From Apostichopus leukothele (Eukaryota; Echinodermata; Holothuroidea; Aspidochirotida; Stichopodidae): a stretch of DNA of 30,143 bases. Of the stretch, positions 10,781 to 23,300 are shown piece by piece. The position numbers and the translations under genes are program-made. The stretch covers positions 347,495 through 377,637 of the forward strand of contig JAAAKB020000013.1 of NCBI GenBank assembly GCA_010014835.2, read 5' to 3'. The notes under the pieces are model-generated. The model was not told where the DNA came from, did no database searches, and worked only from the letters and a program-made list of their open reading frames with translations. Position 1 is the stretch's first letter. Each line of letters begins with the position of its first letter.

Positions 10781-11066
10781 TTTCATTCTCACCACGGGAG
10801 TAGAATCTGATTCACTATAATCCAGTAGTAACACAGTCATTTGGTATTCAGTAATATTAATTGTGATAATTGGTTGGTTTAATTTCAGCTCACAATGAAT
10901 AATCATCAATTTGATGAATATTGAATGATCTTAAATTTGATATTTGCTTTCATTCTCAGCAGGACGTAGGTCCAATTCACTTTATCCGGTAGAGACATTC
11001 ATGCATATTCATCAAAATTAAATGTGTGATAATTTATTGGATTAATTTCAGCATATATTGAATAAA
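10781..11066. repeat. Diverged 167-bp tandem duplication
   Basis: Two imperfect copies start at TTTCATTCTCACCAC (10781) and TTTCATTCTCAGCAG (10948). Each runs through ATTCACT-ATCC-GTAG, then TGTGATAAT, a TTGG and TTAATTTCAGC. A partial copy with the same TTCTCACC word lies just upstream at about 10750-10775. Divergence is high, so the duplication is old. Confidence 0.65.
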
Positions 11067-11146
11067 AAGAATCTTAAAGGCATTGAAGACTCGCCCCAAA
11101 CCGCGTGCGGCCATCTGAAAAAGTTAACTTTCTGTTGCTTGCAAGT

Positions 11147-11246
11147 NNNNNNNNNNNNNNNNNNNNNNNNNNNNNNNNNNNNNNNNNNNNNNNNNNNNNN
11201 NNNNNNNNNNNNNNNNNNNNNNNNNNNNNNNNNNNNNNNNNNNNNN
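11147..11246. other. Assembly gap of 100 N
   Basis: Exactly 100 unresolved bases indicate a scaffolding gap of unknown true size. Any reading frame crossing it is meaningless. Confidence 0.99.
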
Positions 11247-11552
11247 ACTCCCTACGCTTCATGAATGAACCAAACTTTAATTTATGAATGTTTTCATTTT
11301 TGCATGAATTTCAAAGTTATGACAAAAGTTGATGCGATAAAACCAGGGTCGTACATTTACCATTTGTCAAAGGGGGGTTGATCTATTTCGAGATCGACTC
11401 GGCTTCTTGCTACTGACTGCAGTGACTAGCTGAGCAACCTTTCGAAAATAAACCAACAGAATTTAAAACTGTATATTGTTACTGGCTGGGATTGCACGTA
11501 CCCCAGAAACTGCAGCACTTTGTTGCCAATTTGGAATAGGGTTTACGCTTAC

Positions 11553-11756
11553 ATTTTTCTTGAAGGTATCTCCGGGCCCAAGTTGGGGTCCAGGGCATAG
11601 CCACGTATGGTTGTGGTCCAGAGGATATCCCTTGTTCTCTCGAGTCATCGTGTTTACGAGCCAGGGCGTCACATACGCACATTCACCATCGCTGCACAGA
11701 CTCATTTTGCCGCAGCAAGGAAGACAAAGAGAGGCAGAAAAGACAGATACACGCAT
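11553..11756 (-). other. Unrecognised open frame ending at a splice donor
   Basis: A minus-strand frame starts with MRVSVFSASLCLPCCGKMSL and includes TRENKGYPLDHNHTWLCPGP. It meets a good donor (AAAAAT|GTAAGCG) at 11552. The block is richer in GC and CpG than its surroundings. I do not recognise the peptide. The opposite strand is also open here, so this may be chance. Confidence 0.2.
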
Positions 11757-11777
11757 TTCCTTCTGAAGGCATTTATT
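11740..11777 (-). terminator. Candidate poly(A) site of FAM120A
   Basis: On the minus strand AATAAA (11777-11772) is followed about 20 bases later by a GT/T-rich element (GTGTATCTGTCTTTTCTG), and a TGTA word lies just upstream. Together these make a textbook cleavage site. Assignment to FAM120A rests only on strand and the absence of a nearer gene. Confidence 0.45.
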
Positions 11778-14700
11778 GACAAACGAACATCAAGCCTGTT
11801 ACAAATATGCCTATAATTTCGTTTATAAGAGCCATTTGAGGGACAAAAGTGGAAATCTGTTCACATTTTATGACAATAAGAAATGAATGTTACAGTTTCT
11901 CGCCGGTTTGTCACATCTGTTGCAAGCAGATGCTGCGTGGCAAGCAAATCACCTACTACAACGCTAACAACTAATGTCAGAATCCAAGAACTTCATACTG
12001 AATCAAGTAACGCTGGTTTCACGCATAGTGTACCAACCAAGAGAAGATGGTTGGCACATATAGTAGTGAGCCGAGCCCAGTCAAGATGGTTTAACGTATA
12101 GTAGACCTAGCTACGAGAGGCTGCTTTCATGCATGGTAGACTGAGCCAACTGGTTTAACATGGTATACCTAGCCAAGTTGAGATGGCTTAGTGAGCTTAG
12201 CTATTTGAGGCTGGTTTTATGCATGGCAGCAACAGGTTGAGTCACTTAGGGCTGATTTAATGCTGATATACTGAGCAAGGTTGCATTAGTGGGCTGAGAC
12301 AGGGGCTGCCTACGCTGTTATCAAGACAACTGACTCAAGGACCCTTACGAATAATCCACCAACATCAATAGACCATTCACTTTGGTACCAACTTCCTTAA
12401 AATGTTATAAACTTTAAAGGCTTCGTTATCACAGTACGGAAGTAACCTTGGGTTGACATGCAAGGTAAACTTATCCTTCAGACATGGTTTGAGAGATGGG
12501 GATTAGGCAATTGCCACCCCACACCCCGTTTGCATGGGAGTGAGGAGGGGGGAGGGGGATGCAAACATTTTGAAAACTATTGTGAACACTTTCATCCTGT
12601 GTAGATTTTCAAGCAAAATCCTATTGCCTCCCGAACAAACTTGGTTACGTACACCTACAAAAATCATCCTCAGTTAGCGAATTCTGCTTCTAGTATGAGA
12701 ATGGAAGCATGCATTATTTAACTGGTGGAAAACTGCTGGTATCAAGACCAGTTAGATACAATATCACTCAAGCGTACACTTCCGATGCCACTACCTCTCT
12801 TATCTTATTATTGAAACCCAAGAAATTACAACACTAAGATTACTTTTGCAATTAACTGATCATTGCATACTGTACATAGTATCGCATAACACAACCACAC
12901 ACTGAATAACCAACCAATGCAAACAACTATCAAGTCACTTTGTTAGAGTGTGAATTCAAACATACAATATGGGACCAACTTTCCTCAGTACAACTAATGT
13001 ACTAGGCAGACCTCACCTATCATATATTTACTGATTTTGATATGTCTGTTATATTGTTTAGACTATTACCTAAATCTCATTCTTCTGCAGTGTACCTGCT
13101 ACTTCCATGTAATTTACCCATATTTTACATCTCTCTTTGTTTTTTTCTTCTCTCTACAATGGTCTGTCCCTTTTCGATTCACCTTTTCATTTAGGTTAAC
13201 TTACAGCTGACCATGGCATGCCCAACGAGTCTTACATGAAAATCACCCATCCTCAGAATCGTCTCAACGACTCCTCAGCCGGCACACTGATTAGCAACGA
13301 TACACACAAAGAAAGAAAGAATATTGTATTAAAAGATCACAAATGGAGTACACAAAAGCTATGAACATTTTTTAAAGCAATTGTGTGACAAACAGCAAGC
13401 ATGACATTTGAAAAAATCTCAATCTGGCGTGTCCTGGAAATATTACTCGCTACAACAGTAGGTTGTAGCATAAATGAATGCAAAAAAAAAAAAAAAATTA
13501 AAGCAGGAAAATTTACCGAATTGCTCATAGCTTAGATTGAAGGAAAACAAAGCAAATTGGAGAGAAGATGCTACTACTGAAATATAAATTAAATCTACCG
13601 AAGGTTTGGCTTGGGACAAGACATTAGATGGAGCTTATCTGAATTCCACTTTCTTTTAAGTTCCAACTACTAACAATGGTCTGTTGCTTGCTTTCTTACA
13701 GATTATTAACAACGATCACAGTGAACTGAAAAGCAAACATCTACTGTTGCAATATTACTTGCTATGCTGGATACAAGCGACCTATGCTTACAAGCACAAA
13801 TTTTTCAGAGCATTATACACAACTTAAAAGTAAACTAAAAATTGCTTACTTCATCAATAAGGTCTCATTAACACTATTGCCTGTTCAAAATGTTATCATC
13901 ACTAGCAAAAAAACAGAATTAACCTTTAACTAAAGCAATCAGTAAACAGTGGCTTAAAATTCTGAACAGGGGCAGCATGGATATGTGTTAATGTGTTATG
14001 ACTGAGAAGAGAATTCTACAAACCACTGTTACTAACACCAAGTATACACCTCACTAGACATGCACTTTAATTGGAAGGTTATTACACAGAAAACCCTTTA
14101 TCACTGGATGAATGAAACTAAATCATCATATTATACAAAAGACAACATTTGTAGGCTGTGTCAGCTGTGGACATCTTTAGGTTATGTTGAATTCCAAACA
14201 ATATAGTCTTGTGGTACTTGTCTACCACTGCCAGAAATTAAAATTTTCCACAAATATGAAATTCTTACCAGTATATTTATCTATTAATTCCCAAAGTCTT
14301 TACTGATATGGGAATAACCACTATGACTACACCAAAAGGCTGCAAAAATCCTGATTACACAACTTTTAAACTATTTAATAATTTGTCAGATATAAGAAAC
14401 ATACAAATCTCAACTTGAAACCCCTCACTGTGGAAACTCTTTAATGCAAATTGTTGTACATGCAATGTCTAGTACTTGCTAAATGAAGTGAGAGTGGAAA
14501 CTTCTTATACTCAGAAAAATCATGTTCACCATTTACAAAGAAGAAGGCATATGACTGCTATGTAAATATTGACAAAGAGTTACGGTAAATATCAATACTA
14601 CTGTCAACAGTTGGTAGAACCGTTTACAAATCTGAATTCTCTTATGCAAACAGGATGTACAGTTGCCCTTAGACTCTTCAATTACATCATGTTTAACAAT

Positions 14701-16847
14701 ACTACAAAACTGAAATGGTTTTAATCAGCTAGACATATATAGAAACCCTTTCTTACCATTCCCAGTTTATCTGCAATTATTTTAACTTTTCCATAAATAG
14801 ACTATCTGGATCATCTACTACTTAGCTAAGCAGAAAGGTTCATCAAGCAAAGGGCAGTTGTAGACTTCTTGTCAATGTATTCCTTAGAACAATTATAGTT
14901 ACTCAGCCAAGAAGAAAAGACGATTATTGGGAGAAAAGTACATCTCAAAAAGGTTTGTTTCTAATAGTTTTTATCAGGCAAAAACAACTACTGTACTGTA
15001 AAGCATGCAAACATATTTGTTATAACAGCACATAGGGTCCTTTTCACAGATAAAATGCACACAACAACTAATATTAATGTATGTCCACCAGACTCCACAT
15101 CTGGATTGAGTCTTCAGGGAGTGACTAACTGCCTCCAAAAAATCAATAAATAAAGAGAAATTAATTAAGTCATAATTAATGAGCTTGTCCATTTCAAGCT
15201 TATTCCAAAATGAATGCTTGTAGTTCCTTAGTCCAAAAGATGGGGAACAGAAAAGCTTTCTTTGCAATCCAATAATTTTTCTGTTGAGTGTTCAACAATG
15301 AGTTTGTATGGAGTCCCTTAACACACAACTCCATTCCAAAGTCTGGACCAAATATGGATTCATAACGTCGTTATCTTCTTATCAAGTCCTTTGCAGAATG
15401 CTTTGGCCACAAATTCCACTGAAGATATTTCTAAGGCTTCTCTCTCTCTCTCCACAGAAATAGATACGAACACTGGTTGGCGATGATTAACTTTCTAACC
15501 ACTTAAGAGAAGCATCCAAAGGTATTAAGTGATTTCATGAAACCACAAAGGAGAGATTCCATTGATCATTTTCTGCATAACTCTCCAGCTGAATTTAAGT
15601 CGGCACCATGCTCAATGTTCCATCAATGTTAGGTGCTTCCATTTGCCAATGACACCAAAACAACGAGTTTAATGTAGAAGTCGTATTCTCGTCATGACAG
15701 CAACAATTTTTTAATTTGTGGAAAGAAATGAAAAATCATAAACTGTGACCACAAAAAATTCACTGATAACTAGCTGTTTCATCACCAGGAGATACATCAT
15801 CTCACTGACATCCCGTCATTACTGTCACTAGTTTGATATATCTATATATAAATTCATTGTTTACTGTTAACTAATGCATAGCTACATCATCATTAAAAGG
15901 TTACATTCCTAACTGAATAGAACAGTAATCAACCCATATGAATTAACATAAATTATAATATTTGATACCATTATTACAAAACCTTCCTCATCCTTGGTTT
16001 TAGTAGAGTAGGGAAGTTATGCTCTCACTTTACATAGAAGGAAAGCTCCCCCAGTTGCATTGAGATGGTTCGGCACAGATAAACGAGTCCCTTTTAAATC
16101 ACACTAAGTAGGTTACATGTTTTTCTCTTTTTTACTTTTTTTTTTTATGTTTTTTGTTTTGTGTGTTTCGGACAGTGAGCATTACGATCCTAACATAAGA
16201 ATTATTTATTGGACAAATAGTGGCATGATCAAAAGTTTTTTGTTTTTACGAGATCTACATAAAAAAAAAAAGGAGGAAACCCTTGATGAGACGGACAAAC
16301 TTCTCAGTCGTGTAATGGACAAGTAGAGAATTGCAAAGATAAAATATACAGATTTAATTTAGGGGATTCAAGGTAAAACATACATTCACTGACTGCATCC
16401 AGAGAGCAATGAAGGTATCATTGCACCTTGATTAAACACTACCTGTTCTCATGATAATATGCACTGCTTGCATCAACTAAAATAATCACTGAAACTTACC
16501 GTCACCCCTCCCCTTCCCCCATCTTATGTAACACAAGAGGACACTTAAAATATGTATGGTTCCTTCATTATTATTCTTCAATAACAACTGAAGAAATCAA
16601 GCATAACTGATGTGCTTACAATATTCCAATTGCCTACATTTTATGATTTTTATGTTTGTTTCTTGTTTTTCGTTGTTCTTCAACCTGTGTCAAGCCAAGC
16701 TCTAAAAGTGGTAACGTTACAATACCGAAAGTAAAAAGAAATCAAAAAACACCTTTTCAAGGTTGCCTTCTTATACAAAATACAACATGTACAAAATTGT
16801 TTTTAATTTGCAACTGTACATCAATGAAATACTGTGCAGGTTTTGTT
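11755..16847 (-). other. Probable long 3' UTR of FAM120A
   Basis: About 5 kb of AT-rich sequence follows the FAM120A stop, with no conserved frame on either strand. The best candidate poly(A) signal on the minus strand lies near 11772. If it is used, most of this stretch is 3' UTR. An earlier AATAAA (complement of 16205-16210) would give a 3' UTR of about 640 nt but lacks a GT-rich downstream element. The interval also contains a degenerate tandem repeat at 12000-12295. Confidence 0.45.
12000..12295. repeat. Degenerate tandem repeat, unit about 38 bp
   Basis: Loosely repeated blocks follow the pattern (G)AGATGGTTTAACGTATAGTAGACCTAGC and related GGCTGGTTTTATGCATGG forms. At least six diverged units are visible. 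Spacing varies, so this is an old minisatellite. Confidence 0.55.
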
Positions 16848-17393
16848 TCAATCCAAGCTGGACTGTTCCATGGACTGAATCTGTGCAGCAGTATTTGTAT
16901 CCTCCAAGTCTAAACTAAAGTTTGCATTGTCGCCATTGAATTGTCCACTCGCTTGGAAGCTGGGCAAGTCGTAGCCTCCCTCGTAGGGCTCTTGTGGCTG
17001 GGCGTTATCCATGTCACTCGGTGAAACACGGAACTCTCCGACCGGGAAGTCTGGCTCACCCCCACTGTTACTGTACATGGGTGTCATCTGGTCATCTCCA
17101 GAGCTAGATGCTGAGCTGCTCTCGTCATAGTTGTCTCCATTGTCATCTTCCACCTCCTCCTCCTCCTCCTCTTCGGGTTCAGCTGCTGCTACTTTACCGA
17201 CCCTCTTCTCCGGCGAGTCGGCCTGAATGGTGACGCCACGGCCACGAGCTTTGCCTTTAGCAATTAAGCTTGGTCTGTTCCCTGCAGGAGGGACACCGGG
17301 CTTGCTATTGATATTGTTGTTCCTTCTCTTGTTTTGTTTCTGCTTGAAGTAACGTCTTTGCTGAGGGGCTTGGGTAAGACCAAGCATTGGAGG
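16848..17393 (-). CDS. FAM120A: FAM120A last exon (basic, then acidic tail)
   Basis: Acceptor TTTCTCCCTCTTAG opens 182 codons including the stop (TAA at 16848-16850). A basic, Gln- and Asn-rich stretch (QRRYFKQKQNKRRNNNINSK) and a KARGRG motif suggest RNA binding. An uninterrupted Glu run encoded by a GAG microsatellite follows, then Ser/Asp-rich and Gly/Phe-rich acidic sequence. The tail diverges strongly from human. The long open frame, higher GC than the flanks and in-phase acceptor support it. Confidence 0.93.
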   Translation of the reverse strand, partial: PPMLGLTQAPQQRRYFKQKQNKRRNNNINSKPGVPPAGNRPSLIAKGKARGRGVTIQADSPEKRVGKVAAAEPEEEEEEEVEDDNGDNYDESSSASSSGDDQMTPMYSNSGGEPDFPVGEFRVSPSDMDNAQPQEPYEGGYDLPSFQASGQFNGDNANFSLDLEDTNTAAQIQSMEQSSLD

Positions 17394-20300
17394 CTAAGAG
17401 GGAGAAACAAAACGTGTGCACAAGTGAGTAGGTACTGAGCATTCAGTGCAACAACAAACCTACATGGTAGATTACTGATGGATCAAGCCAAGTTCAAATC
17501 AAATCTTTTTCCTAGTTTGATATTTTTCCAAACAAGAAAAAACAAACAGAAAGCCAACAGGCTTAAGTAAGTCTTTGTCATATGGAGACATTTAATGTTA
17601 CTGTGCACACAAAGGTTTTAATTTTGACTGCAGACCACCTTTCAATATAGAGCTAGATTCCTTTCCATCCCCTTCCTCAATCCCCTCTACCCTGCCAGAA
17701 TAAAACATTGAATCCTGCAGGAAGTGGTAACCTCCCTTGTGACATTGATACCCAGAAGTCTGATTGAACCCTCATCTTAGCAGTTTTGCAAGTATTTGCA
17801 ATGAATTTACCATTTTGCTGACCATCTGTTTATTTGATAAAGTCATCCATTTACTAGCCCAACATAGTGCACAGTTTTGGTTATCATTTCAGGCTGATGA
17901 ATTGAGTAATAAAATAATCTGACAGTTTGTCAGTTGAACAAACGTAGACTTGACCATCATCTAGTATATCCATTTTACATGTGGAGTGTTACACAGATCC
18001 GAAACATGAGACACCGGGAAAATATTAAAACAGCATGATGGAAAGCACTGGCTACACAAAAAGTGATTGTCATAAACCAGGGCCTGGGTAGTATACTCCA
18101 AGACATCATCCAGTTGTTTCATTTAGGTGAGATTCCTTTTGTAAACAGTGGTGTAACTGGGAGTCTTTGAAGGTATCAGCACATGTAAAATTTAACTCTT
18201 ATTATACCTGTGTATGACGAAAACCACCCCAATATCTTTTTCAAAGAGGGAACTTGCTGACATGAGTCGAGAATGAGGACACTGTTTAAGCAGGTAATTG
18301 TATGAATGCAAGTAGATAAGTTCACATTTGTGGGTATACTTTATAGTCAACCACCTTGCTTAAATGGCAGAGCAAACAGGGATTGGTAGATTAAACATTG
18401 TACGATGTTATCCAACAAATCACAACGAGGTACTATCCATTCCATAAGTTTCATCTGTTCATTGGTGCATAGAAGAACATATTGTATACAAACATTATTG
18501 CACCGTTCAACCATAAGCAAATTGCAGGTTTTGTGAGTATCATACCATGGGAGTAGGTTGATATCCCCACATAGGGGCCATGCCTGGACCTTGTGGGTAG
18601 AACTGGGCTGGAAACTGAAAACTCATAGGATCATAGGCCATGGGTCCTCCTCCTCCTCCACGGCCCATGTTGGGCCTTACTCCCATGCCTTCTGAACGCC
18701 CATGCGGGAGAAGACCCTGCTGACTCCCGTATCCACTGTAAGAGGCAAGAAATAACTGGCATCAAGATGGAGATTCAGTTTGTTGATAAAACTGGGTACA
18801 ATGCCATGTACAACCAAAAACATTCAAAGTAACCGATCCTGTCTAAACTCATGACACTGGTTCTTTGGCTGATCAACATGGTATAGAAGGGCTACTCTGT
18901 GCAAACAATCAAATATATTGCAATATACAATAGTTATAGTATTAATCACATTGTACCCCATTGGACATGTCAGTCAAACATTTCCTCAACACCAACAACC
19001 AACATCAAAAAGTAAACTGGCTTAGTGATTCCTTGTCACATTTTATATGTTAACATTCAATAATAACAGTGTTACTTGCGCACAGCTGTTGCAAGTTGCA
19101 CCTGATACAACCAACTTTAATCTTCCATTTAAAGATAAATTTATGGAATTCAAGTACAGACTGAGCCAGGTTTAAAGTGCACCCCCTTCTAACATTTATG
19201 AGTACTAGGATAAAGATGTGTTTATCAACCAGGTACAATGACAAATAGGCAGTGACTCTTTAAAATCCACATTTTGTATCAAGCAAGGAAGGACACTCAT
19301 ATCAAACTTACACTTAAGATACCAACCTGCAGTAATGTAAACGGTAAAATAAAATCACCCACAAGAATTTTTAGGCATAAAAGATTGCCTACTAACATTT
19401 TGCTTGGAACAATTCTGAAATGCAGGTCGAAGCACTTTTAATAAAGAGTGTAGTTACCTTTTTGGTCTGCGTCCATCGCTGCCGGCCCACTCACCGACAA
19501 CCATACCAGCAACTTCCAATTGTCCACCAGGGCCTTGAACTTGCTTCTTCACTAAAGAATATGAAAGTATTGAGGCAATTACCAATTTGTGTCACTACAT
19601 TCACATCAAGGCACAAACCTCAGAAACAGCCTAGCCAGATTTTCAAAGTAAAAATACAAGAAGTAATTTCTGTACTTTCAAAACCTTCGACACTGAGAAA
19701 CGAGAAACATCCAAAAAATAGAGTTTATACAATATGGAAATAAAACAGTGCTTGTAAAGTATGATTCGTTTGTATTAAATGTACAAAAGAAATGAGTTAG
19801 TCAAACAAATATCAAATTATGGCATAACCATTGAGGTTTCAAAGTGGACTTTTTATGATCAACTTTGCAAACCTATGGATGAAGCAGATAGATGTTTGAC
19901 ACCAAACACAATTTCATAATTATCCACAAAATATCATAGATTTCTTTCATAAGTAAAAGCTAATCCACATCTTACCATAGAGATTTCTTTCATTAGTTAA
20001 AGCTAATCCACATCTTACCATAGAGATTTCTTTCATAAGTAAAAGCTAATCCACATCTTACCATAGAGATTTCTTTCATAAGTAAAAGCTAATCCACATC
20101 TTACCACGGAGATTTCTTTCATAAGTAAAAGCTAATCCACATCTTACCATACATATTTCTGTCTCTGACCCCTGAGGATGGAGGAGGCATGGGAGCACCA
20201 GCAGGGATTGCATTGTAGTAGAAGTCAGCACCAGGTGGGTAGATAGGAGGGCCCATCATATGGGCAAAACTAGGGTTAGCAAATTTAAAGTTTCCGCCCT

Positions 20301-23300
20301 CAGTAATACACTGTAGCATACGTTCTGCTTTTCCAGTCAAATCAGCCTACAGGAGCAACAAGTAAATAGGTAAGTGGTGAATAAACAGGGTGATCTCATT
20401 AGGTCATGAAATAGAAAGATTAAGTTGTAATAAGCTCTCTCTACAAATAAGCAGGCTGCATCAAGATGATAATAGTAACTTGACAAACTTAACAATGTGC
20501 AGTGCATTTAACACTTACTACTAAATAAAACAATGACAACACAAAAATTATATTATACTTGCAGAACATTTCCTATTACCTCTTTCAGCCGAATGTAAGC
20601 CACACTTATAGCTTTTCCTTCAAAATGACCAATGAAATAACAGACATAGTAAACTGTGTTTGTATGGCTGCTCAACTACTATTACTGCCTATGGAAGTAC
20701 AGCATGTAAAGACCACCAGTATGTAAAGTCCACCCTTCTAACTACTGCAACAGCTGAGTAATTTACCTTGTTATCACACAACTCCCTCAGTCTACTCCCC
20801 ATCAGTGCTTTTTGTAGTTTATGTTGAAACAGCTTGCCATCAAAGAAAAGCCAAGGGCAGCAGAGTTCCCATGGAATTGGAGAACCAGTGGCATCATTTA
20901 CCAGCAACGCCATTTCAACACCTCTCATGAATAGGGCAGCGAGTTGTACTCCACGAGTTGTAATACTGGCAACCTAATGTCAAGAAATAAACCAAATGTC
21001 ATTTAGGTATTGATGATGTAATTAGCTTGCCTACAGGGTTTCTCAGATAAGTCTGTTTCACTGACATGAAATGACCATCAAAAATCCACTAAAAAGAAGT
21101 GAAGATTTTGGTACTCTTTGTCACAGCTCTTATGAGGTATAAGATTTATCAAAATCTCCATCTAGTTTACAAGGTTTTCAGCCTGGTTTCAAATCTCTGA
21201 TAACCTCAAATCACTTTTAACCTCTTAAAAAAGCAAAAGGGTTCCTCTCCACAGTTTATTTATGATACCGTTAAAACCTTGCTTGCATAAGTGCACTATT
21301 ATTGTAGGTCTAGCTAGCTGTAATATCCAGTATATGATCTGAAGGCAAGGATAGACAGGATAGCTTCACTAAATGAAGATTATGATGAAAAATTATTAAT
21401 CATCCAAACTTGACCGCTTGAGATGACCAGTAAGCCAATTAGCTTAATGATTCCTTGCCATATTTGAGAAGATTCAACAGTAACACTTAAGCCAGGATTT
21501 TGTAGGTGAGCATAATTGATCAACTAGGTTCCTGCAGTAATGAGGATTAACATATCGACTGTCAAGCCTATTCATCTTTTACTTTAAGTATTTGTACGTT
21601 TACAAGGTTTTCAGACTTTGACCTCTGTTGACCTCAACAACATTGTAGGATTGCTCTACTCAATAACATTCATTCATAAACCACATATGAAGTTGAAGCA
21701 CAATGTACTTTTTTGAGTTTTTATTGTTTACAAGCCAAGGTGCTACACACAGACACTTGTAACCACTCCATCACGATTACGTGTATCTTTTTTTGCCTTT
21801 GACAAGCACGGTCAGTTTCATATTTCTTAGGGATGCAAGACAGGTGGGTATTAAGACTTAGGATGGTAAGCATTGACTTTTAAATGGTCTTCTTTCTTCC
21901 AATGAAGCTGTCTGTTGTCACTGGTAATTTCCGGGCTCAAATATCACTTTAGTTACACAAACCAGACAAAGATGTGAACAAAATTCCACCCACAGTGAAA
22001 TATAGGGATCAGATTGTACCTGTTATTAGTTAATAGCATATCATTAGGGTTGACCTGAAAGACAAGAGGGTACATTTTATTACCTGCAGCTCATGGAGGG
22101 CTCTGGTGTCATTTAGGATGGGGGAGACACTCTGGGCTAGGAAAGCTTCAAGTTCATGTTTGAATAAAACAGGGGGACGTAATTGGTACATGTACCTGGA
22201 ATGATAACATAATAATCAATGATTACTTTTTGCTGAGATAATGGTTTGAAACGAACATAAAATATCAGCTACTCCCAACAGGGTTCAAATGGTAATGATA
22301 AATGGAGGTTACATGACAAAAGTATAAATATAAAACAGGGAGCAAGACCTCCCCAATGGAGGGGAAAGAAGCATCATTTTGAAATATTCTTTCATATATG
22401 ATTGTTATATACTACAAAAAGTAGGTTCATTTTTCACATGAGTATATTTTCACTCAACAATCGGGTTACCTTACATAGACCCAAACTTCTAATTATTACC
22501 CTTTAAAATATGAATTCCTATTTTAGAGCAGCAGCAATGACAGACAGAGGTTATCTTGTCCCAAGTTAGATTGTCAAATGAATTTCTATTATAGCAGCAG
22601 CAATGGTAGAGGGGTTCTTATCCTAAGTGAGTTTGTCAAATGACATTGTTTAAAAACCGAGGGGCTCATAGGCCTACAACTGAACATCTGATAGCTTGGC
22701 ACCAAGCATCTTCACAACATTTGAGTATGGTTATTCCATGGCTGAGTTTTCTAATGGAAATAAACTTAACTGTGACTTCACAGTGTCTGTTTGATACACA
22801 CAAGTAAGTATTGAGGAAGGCACTGACAGGTCATGAATGGTTTATGTTCAACATTACACATAATTCCGCAATGTTCAGTTGACTATGATAAAGAATGCCA
22901 AATTTTGACGATTCATATATTTATGAATAGTAATTCTATATATTTGCAGGTAGTGTAACTGAAATGTAATTCCAATACTCACCTTAGAATACAGCACATA
23001 ACTAGAGCATGTCTGGGAACATAGGAGGGCTTCAACATAGAGGGCGAGTCACTTCCTAAGCAGGAGAGGAAGGCCCGCAGACGTGTGGTTTTGTCCTCTG
23101 GTTCTCTGCCAAGCCAGAGCCTCTGTATAGGAGGGACCACCCACTCCAGAGGTTCAGCCTCTACCAGGTCTGGCTTTTGTGGAGCCCCATTTTGTCTCAG
23201 CCACCACTCTTTAATTACAATCTGGTTTTCCAAATCTACAAACAAAGAAAAATTGCATGTTGTCTTCAGCCTACCAGGCAAATTAAACACATATTTAGGT

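Larger units (their letters stand above)
10246..11146 (+). other. VGLL4 3' UTR and downstream flank
   Basis: This AT-rich sequence after the VGLL4 stop has no conserved reading frame. It contains two possible poly(A) signals and two copies of a 167-bp tandem unit, listed separately. It runs into an assembly gap, so the true 3' end of the transcript cannot be fixed from the sequence. Confidence 0.6.

Noticed and set aside
11105-11287. Open frames crossing the run of N
   Set aside because: They exist only because unknown bases are read through; the gap makes them meaningless.
16117-16326. Plus-strand 69-residue frame
   Set aside because: It begins in a poly-T/F-rich stretch and ends in a poly-Lys A-run, in the putative 3' UTR of the opposite strand.
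19936-20150. Regular 43-bp repeats considered as a CRISPR array
   Set aside because: Units are contiguous with no unique spacers, and the region is an intron of an animal gene.
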